Assembly (NCBI RefSeq): GCF_001653235.2
Contig: NW_019154045.1
Span: 1-64,000, forward strand
Direction of reading: 5' to 3'
DNA length: 64,000 nt
Origin: Pochonia chlamydosporia 170
Lineage: Eukaryota > Ascomycota > Sordariomycetes > Hypocreales > Clavicipitaceae
The position numbers were made by a program, and so were the translations under genes. The notes under the pieces were generated by a model, which searched no databases, had not been told where the DNA came from, and saw nothing but the letters and a program-made list of their open reading frames with translations. This document shows, in pieces, positions 23,701-36,584 of the stretch (positions within the stretch are counted from its first letter, which is position 1; every line of letters starts with the position of its first letter).

Positions 23701-26700
23701 CATCACCCCGAACGGAGCTCATGCTGTTTGCAATATGATGTTCAATATCTTCCAACTCCACTCGTTGGCCTCTTATTTTAACCTGTGTATCTTTGCGACC
23801 AACAAAGAGGAGCTCTCCAGAGTCGGTATATCGCACTAGATCGCCCGTCCTGTACAAGCGGCCGGATCGTCCGGCGTGGCCTGGAGCACCCCTGCTTAGC
23901 CATGCTGGATCTTGGATAAATGCCGCTTGAGTTTTCTCGGGATTAGCTAAGTACCCTTGGCCAACTAATGGTCCCTCAACCCAAAGCTCTCCGACCTCAC
24001 CAAATGGTGCCAGCTGTTCTGGGTCGTTTACATCCACAACCCAAGTACAAACACCAGCACCGTAACCGATGGTAATGCCATTAGCGGAGACTTTCGACAG
24101 CGTAACTGTAGGTGTACATTCAGCTGGGCCATATACGTTTATTATTGCTGTCTTGTCTCCTGCCAGGAACGCGTCTGCAGGGACAACAGCTTCACCACCC
24201 AGAATAAGCGTGGTCAGGTCGGAGAGGTTGTCTGGACCCAGCATACGCGCAACCGAGGGTGTGAAATCCACGGTGGTTATGTTATACTTCTTGAGACATT
24301 CTGCAAGTTGATTTTCTCTTTCGTAAGCTGACGGTATGCATAGACAGCCTCCACATGTCAAAGCATGGATCAGGTTGCACCATGATGCGTCAAAAGCGTA
24401 CGAGGAGAAGTCAAAGACTCTAGAAGTGTTAGAGAACATCAAGGGTCCCTGTTGGTATTTTATTGCAGAACAGAAATTTGCGTGTGACACCATCGCCCCT
24501 TTAGGTGTTCCGGTACTACCAGAGGTAAAGACTGCGTATAGCGTATCTGATGGTTGGACTCGAGGGAGGTCAATATTCAAATGTTTGACATCTAGACTGT
24601 CTTGTCCATGACCAACAAGTATGATATGCGAAACATCTGAAACCCTCTTTGCCAGTTCAAAGTTTTCAGTAGATGTTAGAGCTACTGGTGACGTAATTTG
24701 CGATGTCAATGAACCTATTCTGTCTTCTGGCAACTTCATATCCAATGCGACAACTGCAGCGCCGGCTTTCATCACAGCAAGTGCGGCTACCGGCATGAAC
24801 ATGGACTTTTCAAAGTATAATGGGACTATGCATCCTCGAACGTTTGACTTGACCAGCAGGCGAGCTAAGTTGTCAGACATGCTATTCAGCTGGCCGTAAG
24901 TCAACTCTCCATCCCAGGCATTGATGGCTGGAGCATCGGGATTCTCTTGAACTCTCTGTGCGATCATGTCGTGGACACACAGATCAGCCGACTCTGGTGC
25001 AGTTTTGTTCCAGCTCCATATTTGATCCAAGCCATATGGAGTCAAGGTATTTGCTACTAGGTTTCGTAGAGACTGCGTACTTCTCCGTTCATTCCCCAGT
25101 TGGCGAATAACTGTAGCCATATTTTGGGCGATATGCGTCATCTTAGGCTCGGATGTCATACTCGAGTCAAAGCCCAACCGCAAGTGAACACCCTTAGTTT
25201 CCAGTTGACATTCAATGACAAGGGCGTAGGTGCTGAAGTCCTGCCACTTATTCGTTTTGTCCTCGCCATGAAGCTCTGTTAAAAAGTGTTCCTCTGATTC
25301 AGAGACAGTTCCATCGACGGCTGGTTGCACAACGAGAAGTGTTTGGAAGTCACAGGCAGCATTGGCTTCTTCACTCAATCGTCGAATGCGCTGCAGACCA
25401 GTTTGCTCGAACGGAATCATGTCGGTTGACTGACGCTGAATAGATCGCAAGAACGACTCCACGTCTTGTTCCCAGTCTATTCCAATACGTAGTGGAACAG
25501 TAGCAATCGTGGGACCTGCCATCCTTTCAATCCCAGAGACTGGAGCCTGCCTTCCAGTGACGGTAACACCAAAGATAGCCTCGGTTGAGTTCGCGTTGTA
25601 GCCAACTGCAATCGACCATGCCGCCCGTAGTATTGTAGACATGGTGAAGTCACCGTTGAGCCAGTCTAGGTCGTCTACTGAGATTTCGAGCCGTCGATCA
25701 GGGCTTGGAGTCTCTGCAACCTTTGGTGTTGGGAAGTGAATGCCCTGAGTTCCCGCAAATTGCCCCCTCCAGAAGTATTTCTCGGCGTTTTTGTCAGTGG
25801 TGGTTATGTAGCTCAGAAACTTGTCCATTGATTCCAGTTCTTGGATCACGTTGCCGAAGTAGACATCCTCGACATCTTTGAGCAGAAGACCAATTGACCA
25901 ACCATCATACAGGGCATGGTGAATTTGCCATGAAAGTATGATGTCCGCTTCTTGGTTCTCCTGATGAATACATAGGCTCATCAACGGTGTTCCTAAGCCC
26001 ATGACCACATCATTTTCTGAAGTGCTATTAACCCAGATCGGTTCTTCGGCTAGAACTACCTGCACAATGCCATGCTCAGGCAGACTGACCATTCTTGTGC
26101 GCAGAATAGGGTTCATCATGACAACGAGATTCCAAGCCTCTTTGAGCTTGGTGATATCCACACCGCTGCCGACTTTGAAGACATTCTTTGCAACGTAATC
26201 TCCGGGATGCTTTACAGTCAGCGCCAACAGTCCCTCCTGTAGAGCTGTGCAGGGAAGGATATCCATTATCTTTGTCTCCTCAATATTCCAAAGCTGAGAG
26301 ACTTGGAATCGTGTCTCTTGAGTGGCAAGAGAACACGGCTTAGTTGAGCTTTCATCCGTACCGGCAGTAATGCAACGGCGGTTGTGTAACTCTGATATGT
26401 CCTTGAGAAATGGATACTTGAAGACATCTCTTGTGGAAATATAGAATTCCGCAGATCGAGCCATATGAGACATAAGAGTAGCCTGAATTGTATCACCTCC
26501 GATGTTGAAAAAATGGCTTTCTCTACCAATCAGGCCCGAGTCAATACCGAGGACGTCAGCCCATATTTTCTGCATTGCCATCTCAACCTCATCTCGAGGG
26601 GCGTCATGGTCATTGAGATTGGGGCTTGCGCTGTTGGCAAGTCTTTCATAGTCCGATAGACCCAGCTCCGACCCATCGACGCTAGAATCAAGGCTAACAC

Positions 26701-28162
26701 TACACGTTTTACTTTCTAGACTCTTGTCCAAAAGTTGGATGCTCCCGTCTCGTCGGTACTTAACCAAGGCGCCAGTTCGGTATAAGCAACCAGAGCGACC
26801 TGGGTGGTTGAGGCTGCCCTCTACCAGCCAAGCAGGGTTTTCCACAAACAATGTCTCTTCACCCACACATTGCGGGCTTATCAACGGCCCTTCAATCCAT
26901 AATTCGCCAACCGAGCCAATGGGTGCCAGTGATGTTGGATCGTTCATGTCGATTATCCACAGACAGACGCCACTCAATGGCTCAGACAAAATTGTATTGT
27001 TGCCTTTGAAGCCATCTGACGCCAAATCATGCATCGAGGCTTTGATAGCATCGACCTTCCATTCTGCATCAAAGATTCCAGAATCACCAGGGCCTATCTG
27101 ATCACCAGCGGTATAGGAAATAGTTGACTTGCCGATGGGAACAATAGAAGCCAACTTCGCACATCCGTATGCGCTGAACACGGTAAGTTGTGTCTCTCTG
27201 GGGGTAAATTCTGAAAGACTTGTCTCATCCTCTGACCAGTTAACTTGGACAAGAGTTGAGATATCCTCATAGTTTAAGTCTTGGGCCCAGTCTGGAGTAA
27301 CGAATGCACAATTGGCATTCCCAGGAGCAGAGCTTGGTAGAAGGATGCCAGAATCTCGATGAGGTGATGGCATACACAGACACCCACCACAAGATAGCGT
27401 GTGTAATAGGTAGCACCAGGCTACTGGAGAGGCATACGGGACGTAGTCGATGGTGCGAGTGTCTTTGGAGAACCCAAGTGCCTTCTGTTGATACACAATA
27501 GCGCTGCTGAACTGGCTGTGGGTGATGAGAGCCAATCTTTCTACTCCATCCGATGAATACTCAACAGTCGCGAAAAGTCCATCTGATGGGCTTACTTTGG
27601 GTAACGTAGAGGACTTGGGGTTCTGTGACAGGTCCAACAATGTTTGATTATCCAGAATCAATACATTTTCGTGTCCTGCGTCTTTGACCGCCAGGAAATT
27701 CCCCGCCGATGTAAGGTACAGTGAGCCAGATATTGCAGTTGGCGTATTTGAGTTATGCGTTCTGGAATCAGGGCTGTCGAAAGTTATGGATATTCCACCC
27801 GCCTTCATGACTGCTACAACGGCAACAATTGCAATTGGTGACTTTTCAAATGATAAGAGAACATTATCTCCCACTCGGATCCCAAGATCCATCAAATGAT
27901 GCGCCAATATGCTTGAAAGTTCATCCAGTTGCTTATATGTCAGGTCTCCATCGCACGAACAGACAGCCTGGCTGTCAGGAGACTCCCAAACTGCTCGTTT
28001 GATGAATGCGTGAACACAAGCTTCCACAGCCTCAGGGACTTGGGAATTCTGAGACCAAATGTCTTCAATGGAGACATCGCTAGAACTCGCAGTATTCTGT
28101 GTGACTTTGACGGATTCAGGAAAAACGAAATGCGTACTATCAGTGGTAGCTTGAAGATGCAT
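17778..28162 (-). CDS. Nonribosomal peptide synthetase, A*-T*-C-A-T-E-C-C'-A-T
   Basis: About 3,442 residues from two exons, 28162–20603 and 20546–17778. The single phase-0 intron (20547–20602, GTGAGT…CAG) rejoins the C-terminus of a condensation domain. The start is the first ATG, because the upstream extension begins with TTG. Approximate domains: A1 30–490, degenerate (EYSSDGVERLAL at A3, YRTGAL with Ala for Asp at A7, A8–A10 lost); T1 520–595 with GGDT instead of GGDS (Thr about 558); C1 635–1040 with intact HHALYDG; A2 1045–1575 with FTSGSTGTPKG, YGPAECT, YRTGDL and TGKTDR; T2 with Ser about 1633; epimerase 1690–2120 (HHLVVDLVSW, TVGWFT); C2 2155–2570 (SHALIDA); C3' about 2580–2805 lacking the HHxxxDG half; A3 2810–3340, motifs intact; T3 with Ser about 3404. 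There is no TE, R or terminal C domain. The enzyme should activate amino acids, make one D-residue and condense a short peptide; the product is unknown. Confidence 0.92.
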
Positions 28163-30946
28163 CTTAACTAGGGCCAAACGTGTATTCGTCTGAACTCTAA
28201 GAAGTTGGTAAGAGTCCCAACAATAACAGAGTGAAAGGGATTTTGAATTAAGTAACAGTAGAGCTCAGTGTCCCACGATTAGCAAGCTACGGCCGCCACG
28301 CAATGCAAGAAATTCCAAATCAGAAACTCCCGAGTCCATCCCCGAGATATACTAAGCTGACCACAAGGAGACCTATGCATACGTAATTCTGATTACATCG
28401 TCCTGCATCTCAGGGTGAGCCTCTCCTGACTCTACTGCATTAAGCAAAAGAATATTCAGTCTTTGAATACAACTTCCGATGATGGGACCGATCTGCACGG
28501 CTGAACGGCAACGGAAAGGGGTGCAGTCAACAAATTCCTGCTGCACGGGCAATGATTTTGGCGCCGAGATCACGCCATCGGATGTCGCTTGTCCTGGGAG
28601 AATTGGACGCCACAGAGGATTTCGCCAGGTGAACAATATTTCAAGTAATACTTTTTACCACATCCATTTAGCAATTTCATCACCTGTGAGGTCAGACTCT
28701 TCATGTCTTCTGGCAGCATAAATCGACGAGACGAATCGGGAAGGTTGTGTTTTGGAGAAGCGAGATGGGATGAACTAGACGCAACGAGTCAATCTGGTAA
28801 CCAATCAGACTTATTGCTTAAGTATACAAAGTTCCTTTTAAAAATAGACCTGAATTCCGAATTTGTTTCCATTTTTCTAAGCAATTGGGGGATCCCTACT
28901 TTCAACTTGCTCTCGCTCCTAAGTTCCGGGTATCAGAAGTTAGGAGCGCGGTTCGGCATCAGCCGCAACCTCTTCTACCTAAGCGGACGGTCTAGACTGT
29001 GATCCTTCCTTGTGAAGTAATAATAAAGTCGCATTATAGAGGCAATATACATTGAGGTCCGGCGTGAATGCCGGCTTAATGCCGTACAGCGTGACCGGGC
29101 TGTCCAATGAATTGCGTCAAATTTTTCAGTGATTTGTCCTGCTCTGATGGAGTGGCGGCCAGTAATGGCTGTGAGACGGCTTGAATAATCTTGATTTCTG
29201 TCATCCGAAATACTGCATTGTCCGAGTTATCCGATTCTGTTTGTCAGAGGATGTCGACACAAGTCACAACCATGGCTTCAAGAGACCCTTCACCATTCGG
29301 CTGTTCCTAGCTCAATCCTTTATGCACTAGCTCTTTTTAACGAACATGTGAGGCCGAACGAGTGCAAGGGACTTGTAATCCTTCATGGCGTTACATTATT
29401 CCACTTTCCAGAAATCGTGTCGTACTGCGTCCCGCCCGCGCATATACCACCGTGTAAACGAGCCCAATATGGCAGCAAAACAAATTGCATAACCAGTCTC
29501 GGATTGTTGCATGGTGTTACTCAGAGCACAGCCCCGATCGTTGAGGCTCTGTCTGAGTTTAAATGAACCAACATGGTAACCAAAATATATCTAACACCAA
29601 GCTTAAACACTACAACCGAAGCACCGGCACTTCTTGGCTGATGTCTCTGCCACTTTCACCTTTGTGGAGGGCATTTTTCGCTCATAACTTCACCCGGCCC
29701 CCACCATCATCGGCACAATTCAAACGAGTCCGCATAAGATCGGGTACTTAGCAAGACATTTCAACGGCATCTGGCCGTTGAGCCTAACTGAAACAAGCAA
29801 CAGCTAGTGAGAATAGCAAGGGGGCACATGAAGGAACAGTCTTCGTATTGGGCCAGAACTTGTACCAATGACGCCATGCAGGTCAAATGTTTGCCAGAGC
29901 TTACATGGTGGCGCCTGAGAGTTTGGGCTCGGCGAATTTCTTCCGTGTCCATGTCGCCATGGGCCGTCTTGGCGTGATTGGAGACCCCTTTCTAGATGCC
30001 TTAGCTGACGCCACAAACCAGACATTGAAATTAAACTTGATCCCAGTAGACCGTGAACAAAAATATCTTGGTGGTTACTAGAACAATCGTTCCCTGCAGC
30101 TCCATAACTGTGGGGAAGGTGTCATTGGCAACGTTGTTTACAATATATTGCAACTACGCCCGCCCTGAATTCGTGTTCATGCAATCAAAACCGGACGTCA
30201 GGACAAGTCTGGCAAATGTTGCATTGAAACCGTCTGTTGTCCTTCCAATGGCAACCGTTGACGATGTCGTACAGATCTCCGCAAATCCACATGTGAGCAG
30301 GCGTTGACGCCACTTTCGTTGACAATGGTGTGGGGAAACAAGCCATTTTCCATATGTCAATCGTCAACTTGAAAGCTGTCATGGACGCAGGTGGTGCGGT
30401 TGGGAGTTGTAAATGGACTTTTGTCCCGCCGAGAGACTAATCCTGCAGTTCTGGCCCAAGAAAATTCTCACACTATCCACCGTATATTATTGACATGCAT
30501 CAAATGTAGTAAGCTTAATCAGCCGCAGCTGAGATTTCTGCAACTACCAGACCTATCCCAGAAAGAAGGGAAGTATCGTCTCGGGATAAAATTTGGTTGC
30601 GAGACGGCGTACGGGATTCATCGGCTTTTGCATCAAGACGAGGGTTAGGTCTTTCCACGGAAACAACAAAACGGTGGCGCTGATCAGCGCTTACCATCCA
30701 TTAGTGTACCAAAGAAAAGAACAGTACCAGAGCCGATTTAGGAGAAATTCTGGACTTTTTTGGGATTCGAAAGCGGCAGCATCGGAAGTCAGCTCAGAGA
30801 TTGGTGTTGGCTTGCTTGTTCCTCCGGCTTGGAAGATGGAATGAGACCAGTTCTTTACTCATTATCGGTCCTCAAATGTTGCAGTACTCATTCCCTTAGC
30901 TGCTTCAGGCACCAGACACAGCAATTGCAAGCAGAGTAAACCAACA
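28163..30946. other. 2.8-kb divergent intergenic region between NRPS and ABC transporter
   Basis: The two largest cluster genes are transcribed away from this spacer. No convincing gene was found. Minus-strand ORFs at 30154–30382 read as Cys-rich peptides but are unrecognised and overlap each other in different frames. The region holds a CGG-N8-CCG palindrome (listed separately). Confidence 0.5.
29059..29074. promoter_or_regulatory. Inverted repeat CCGGC-N6-GCCGG (CGG-N8-CCG), candidate Zn2Cys6 site
   Basis: A perfect 5-bp inverted repeat separated by gtgaat contains CGG and CCG triplets spaced by 8 bp. Inverted CGG half-sites are the classic target of Zn2Cys6 dimers. It lies about 900 bp upstream of the NRPS start and 1.9 kb upstream of the transporter, and a Zn2Cys6 gene is at 45373. 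Binding is inference. Confidence 0.35.
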
Positions 30947-33900
30947 ATGAATTGCTCCGAGTCAGTCAACGACCACTTTGGTCCAGCAGCAGGTGCAAGC
31001 TGTCCTGGTCGATTCGACTTTACACTTTTGTTCGAAGAGACAATATTAACGACCGCTCCTTTACTAATTGCCTGTGAGTTTGAGTTTGTATAGTTTCGTG
31101 TAATTGAACTTGAAAATTGACAATTTGTTCAGGCTTTTGGGCAGGGGTCCGGATCTGTATACTTTGGAACGAATCGATCAAGGTCAATCGCTCAGTATTA
31201 TTACTCTCAAAGTTGGTAGGTCTACAAAGAAACTCAACTTCGAGTTGGAAGCCATAATAATGATCTACCACAGGCTCTTTACCTGTTAAGCATATGTTTG
31301 CAAATTGCTACACTGGTACTCTGGCAGCTTGAAAATGTGGGCAGAAGTAGATTCACACTTCCATGCCTCATATTGGCTCTGCCAGGCTATCTCCTGTTGG
31401 CAACTGTATCGTATCTAGAAGATCTACGATCAGTCCGCCCATCAACTTTATTATGTCTTTTCTTTGGTATCACATGTCTCCTTGACATGGCTCGAGTTCG
31501 CACGACTTTCATGTACCTTCAGAATACCGCAGTTTCCTCAACCCTGCTCTGCTGCCTCATCGTCAAGGTTGGAATATTCCTTGCGGAAATCACCGAGAAG
31601 CGTCGATATCTACGACCAGCCTGGAAAGGCATTGGACCAGAGGAGACAGCGGGAATTGCCAACCGGGCATTGTTCATATGGCTTAACAAAACATTTCTTA
31701 AGGGCTTTCGCACTCTGCTTACGGTTGATATGCTATCGACACTCGATTTTGAAATGCTGGAAGCTTCCAAACCGACGTCTTTAATAGAATCATGGTCAAG
31801 AGGTATAATACCTGCCCCGAAGACAACTCCACGTCACACCCTCCACTCTACCTTCGCTAACATCCGGTAGCGAACCAACTTAAGGAACACTCTCTTTTCT
31901 TCACCTTCCTCTGGCACTACAAATGGGCTTTTCTTGCGGGTACTCTGCCAAGATTAGCTTATACTGGATTCAGTTACTCACAACCGTTCCTCGTTGAAAG
32001 AGTGCTGGACTATGTGGACGAAGAGAGAACACCCGACAGCAAAAACACCGCTTACGGACTTCTCGGAGCTTATGCAATTGTGTATCTGGGGTTATCTGTA
32101 TGACTGCCAAGTTCTTCCAAGGCGTTGCTCCCATCTAACGTTTTGACCTAGCTCTCGTATGCAGTCTACCAGCACAAGACCTACCGTCTGCTCACGCTGT
32201 ATCGTGGCAGTCTTGTTACCATGATCTTCAGCAAAACGCTCAAGATTTCTGCGGGATCCACGTCCGAGGCTGAAGCAATTACTTTAATGAGCGCCGACAT
32301 TGATCGTATTGGCTCCAGCATGTCTCTCATTCATGAACTCTACGCGAGCGTCATTGAGCTTGCAATTGCCTTGTGGCTTCTCGACAGGCTCTTGGGTATT
32401 GCCATACTCGCGCCAATTGGTTGGGTAATTTGTGAGTTTACAAATCCATGTCTTATATTACGTTCTTTCCAAGCTAAGTATTATCGTCCAGTCTGTCTCA
32501 TCGCTGCTGTTCCTCTTGCGCGAGCAGCTGGAAACGCCCAGATCCCTTGGCTGGAGGCGATCGAGACGAGACTCACAGCGACCGCCAAGGCACTTGGTAG
32601 CATGAAAGCAATCAAGATGACGGGATTGGCAAACATTGTTTCTTTGAGGATTGCAAATCTTCGTCTAGACGAGATTAGAGCCTCTCGACGTCATCGAATA
32701 CTGAATATTTTTGTCTTCATTTCTTGTATGACCCCAAACATAGTGGCACATTTACACATGCTTTAGCACTGATACATGTTAATAGACTTTGCTTCAACGG
32801 CGTTGGCGCCGGTCTGGGCTTTTATGGCATTCATTCTCATTGCCAAAACCCGTGGCTCTGAAACACTGACTGATAGTGTCGCATTCGCTGTCCTCAGTAT
32901 CTTTGAGCTTCTCAATCAGCCAATCATCTATATTGTAGATGGGGTAGAACATATTCAAACCGTCATTAACTCCTTTCGTCGCATACAGGAGTACCTCAAT
33001 TCACCGGATCGGGAAGATCAAAGAATGTTGCCTGCTCCAATGGATTCCTCCAGCTCTAGCTTCTCAGAGAAGGACTCAACTCCTCGCACAGAGCAAGGAG
33101 ATGAAAAAATGCAATTTGCACAGCCAGAAGACCCCGAATTTGCAGTTTCAATGAGTGAGGTGTCTGTTGGATACAACCTCGAGGAGAAAATTATTCTTCA
33201 CGACATTTCCTTCAAAGTTCGTTATGGTCAGACAACGGTTATTGCAGGACCTGTTGGTTGTGGTAAATCAACTTTGTTGCGAGCCATACTTGGTGAAGCT
33301 CCGTTCAAGGGATCAATTACAACTGGATTCAGAACGGCTGCGTATTGCCCGCAGACCCCGTGGACGACTTGGGGCACTGTCCGAAACAACATTGTCGGAG
33401 TCTCACCCTGGGACAGAACTTGGTACGACACAGTTGTAGAAGCATGTGCGCTGAATCCAGATTTTAAAGAATTAACTGACGGTGATCAAACAATGACTGG
33501 TACTCGCGGGTCACAGCTAAGCGGGGGACAACAGATGAGAGTGGTAAGCCATATCGAGTCAAAAGTATGCTATATTCATTGTTTGTTAATGTCAAGAACA
33601 GTCTTTTGCAAGGGCACTGTATTCCAAGAATCCGGTCATGATACTTGATGATGTCTTGACGGGCCTTGATCGTACTACTGAACGGCATATTTTGGACAAA
33701 GTGTTCTCAGAGGATGGTTTACTCAAGCAGTTGAAGTCGACTGTCATAATGACTTCCAACTCTGGTAAGTTGGTACTCGAACGGAATTGGGATTGATGCT
33801 GACTGCTACAGCACATCATCTAGAGCTCGGCGACCAGATTATAGTTCTGGATGAAAATGGCAAAATAGCTAGTCAGGGCACCGTGGAGAATGTCATTGCC

Positions 33901-36034
33901 CCTGTCATCTCGCTTCAAACAGAGCAAAGCGAGAAAAATTCTCAGTCTGCACCCAAGGAAGAAGAAGAAGATGCCGAGATATGGCAAGAGATTGACATGC
34001 TCATCAACCCTGCAACAGAGGAGAATCGACACGCAGGCGACATGAGGATTTATGCGTACTACGCTAACATTGCGGGCTGGTGGACTACGGGAGCATATCT
34101 ATTTGCCTGTTGTACATTTGTCTTCGGTGTGACCTTTCCATGTAAGTGCTCCCCTTGTTTTGCAACACAGAGAAACAGAATCTGTAACTAACAAGTCCAG
34201 CCGTCTGGATACAATGGTGGACGAACGCAAATGCAGAGCACCCTAATGAGCGCATCGGATATTGGCTTGGAATATATGGAGCGCTTGCGGCTTTGACTAT
34301 TTTAGGGTGTGCTCTGGCAGACAGGTACGACTCGTATGTCATTTGCAGCCTGGAGTGTTGCTGACCTGCGTTAGTATATTCAACCTGGTGGTGTTGCCAA
34401 AGACGTCGAGGAAGTTCCATGAGTTGCTGCTCAACACCACGATACGGTAAGTGCCAACAAGAAGATGACCAACATTGTGGCTAACACTGTATTGTCAAGA
34501 GCACCCATATCGTTCTTAACATCAACTGATGCGGGTACAACACTGAACCGGTAGGTAACTAACTGTACTCGCAGCATCTTGGTATGGAGCTAACAACAAA
34601 AACAGGTTTAGTCAAGACTTGGAGCTCATTGACAATGACCTCCCTCAAGCAATGGACCAAACAGTATTCCAATTTCTGTCTGCCATTGTATCAGCTGTCC
34701 TCGTCTTCATTGGGTCCAGTTATATTGGCGCTGCCATCCCTTTGTGCATCGTAGCCCTTGGATTTGTCCAGTTTTACTACCTTCGAACCTCCCGACAACT
34801 GCGACTTCTCGATATTGAAGCGAAAGCCCCGCTGTTTTCTCAATTCCTAGAAACTGTCAATGGCGTCTCGTGTATCAGAGCATACGGTTGGGCAGATGCA
34901 TATCTAGAGAGGAGTTATGTCGCTTTGAATGTCTCCCAGAAGCCGTACTACCTGCTGTGGTGCATCCAAAGATGGCTAACGTTAGTATTGGATCTTTTCA
35001 ACGCTGGCCTGGCTCTTCTTCTGGTCGGCATTGCGACCAATATCCATGGCAGCTCGACCAGTTTCCTCGGCGTCGCGCTGTTCAACATCGTGACATTCAG
35101 CAGCACTCTTCAAACACTTGTCACATCTTGGACCCAGGTAGAGACAGCACTCGGTGCCATTAATCGTATTCGTTCATTTGTTTTGAACGTCAAGAATGAG
35201 AACCTCCCAGAGGAGAATGGCGAGCTACCCGAGACCTGGCCATCAACTGGAACGGTTACATTTGACAAAGTCTCGGCATCTTACAAGTCTACGTCTGAGC
35301 CAGTTCTTAAAGAAATCAGCTTTGAGATTCAATCGGGCCAAAAGGTTGCCATTTGTGGGCGAACAGGAAGGTGAGAGCGAAACACAGAGCATGGATCAAC
35401 TTGGACATGCACTAACGATTTGAGTAGTGGTAAATCATCGCTCATTGCGACGCTTTTGAGATTGCTGGAAATTGACTCTGGCAAGATCTGTGTCGATGGC
35501 ATAGACATTAGCACCATTCCGCGGCAGGAAGTGCGCCGCAGATTAAACACGGTGCCGCAGGATTCATTCTTCCTTGTAGGCACGTTGCGAGAAGATCTAG
35601 ATCCTTTCCAGTCAACCAACGACGAGCGCTTAGTCGAAGTCCTTCGCGCCGTTGGACTGTGGGATGTCTTCGAACCAAACGGCGGGTTGGAGAGCGGTAT
35701 CGAAGAAGAAATGCTATCACACGGCCAAAGACAGCTGTATTGTCTTGCCAGGGCCGTTGTCAGAGAAAGTCCCATTCTTGTTCTGGATGAGGCAACAAGC
35801 AATGTTGATGCTGACACGGATGCCGCAATGCAGGCGCTGTTGCGAAGCGAGTTCAAAGATCAAACCATTATATCTGTGGTCCATAAACTACAGAGCGTGC
35901 TTGACTTTGACCGAGTTATCCTGTTGGAGAATGGACGCTTGGTGGAGAGTGGTAAACCCAGCGAGTTGCTCTCGACGCCTGGTTCGGCCTTTTTGGCTCT
36001 GTACGAAAGCTTAGGTCCTAGTCGGGGCGAGTGA
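30947..36034 (+). CDS. ABCC-type multidrug transporter (TMD0-TMD1-NBD1-TMD2-NBD2)
   Basis: Fourteen exons join in phase into 1,449 residues: 30947–31073, 31133–31215, 31274–31802, 31871–32097, 32152–32431, 32492–32725, 32786–33543, 33602–33764, 33812–34141, 34201–34324, 34375–34446, 34500–34550, 34606–35370 and 35428–36034. The N-terminus has the ABCC-like FDFTLLFEE leading into TMD0. NBD1 has GPVGCGKST, LSGGQQ and MILDDVLTGLD, with Asp in place of the catalytic Glu as often in ABCC NBD1. TMD2 carries TDAGTTLNRFSQDLELID. NBD2 has GRTGSGKSS, a diverged signature LSHGQ and LVLDEATSNVD. Length and topology match fungal MRP-like exporters of the plasma or vacuolar membrane. Its divergent placement beside the NRPS suggests export or self-protection for the peptide product. 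Confidence 0.92.
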
Positions 36035-36584
36035 AGGTAAAAGCAGACAATTTATAGATGTTTTTAAAGCAATAAAATGCAGTTTGCGTTTTAAATTGCT
36101 GGTACAATCCTGGATTTGATGAATGAAGTTCATAGTCTAGTGGCAAATCCAAAGTCTGTGGGGAAGCCACAGAGACATTGACCCTCAAATTCTAAACTGA
36201 GTTTAGTGGAGGATGACCGATTGTGACTTCTCACAACACTGATACTTTCCATTGCATCAATCTAGCCCCTGTGTGTAGAAGCGAGCTGCTTGAATCAACT
36301 CAAACACTTAACTATTACCCAGATAGCCGGGACCAGCTAATTCAAGACTAGACACACCGAATCCCGAACACCGGAGCGAAAACCAACTCTTGGCCATCTC
36401 CTTCAGGGTAGAAAGAAGCATGCTGTTGCGGGGTCGGGCCATCGGCGATAACTGGGGGATACAGAACAATTAATCGGGCTTTGAGTCTCTGACCAAGTTC
36501 ATGATAAATACCGCCGTTATATCCAACCTTGGTTACACAAAGGCAAGTCACTTAAAGAGATCTTACAAAACATCGCCAAACAGT
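36035..36584. other. Intergenic, contains a protein-like minus-strand remnant
   Basis: This holds the transporter 3' UTR and the promoter of the P450. On the minus strand, 36348–36530 reads through a protein-like stretch (KVGYNGGIYHELGQRL…HASFYPEGDGQEL) without an ATG start. It may be a leftover exon of a lost gene; family not recognised. Confidence 0.35.
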
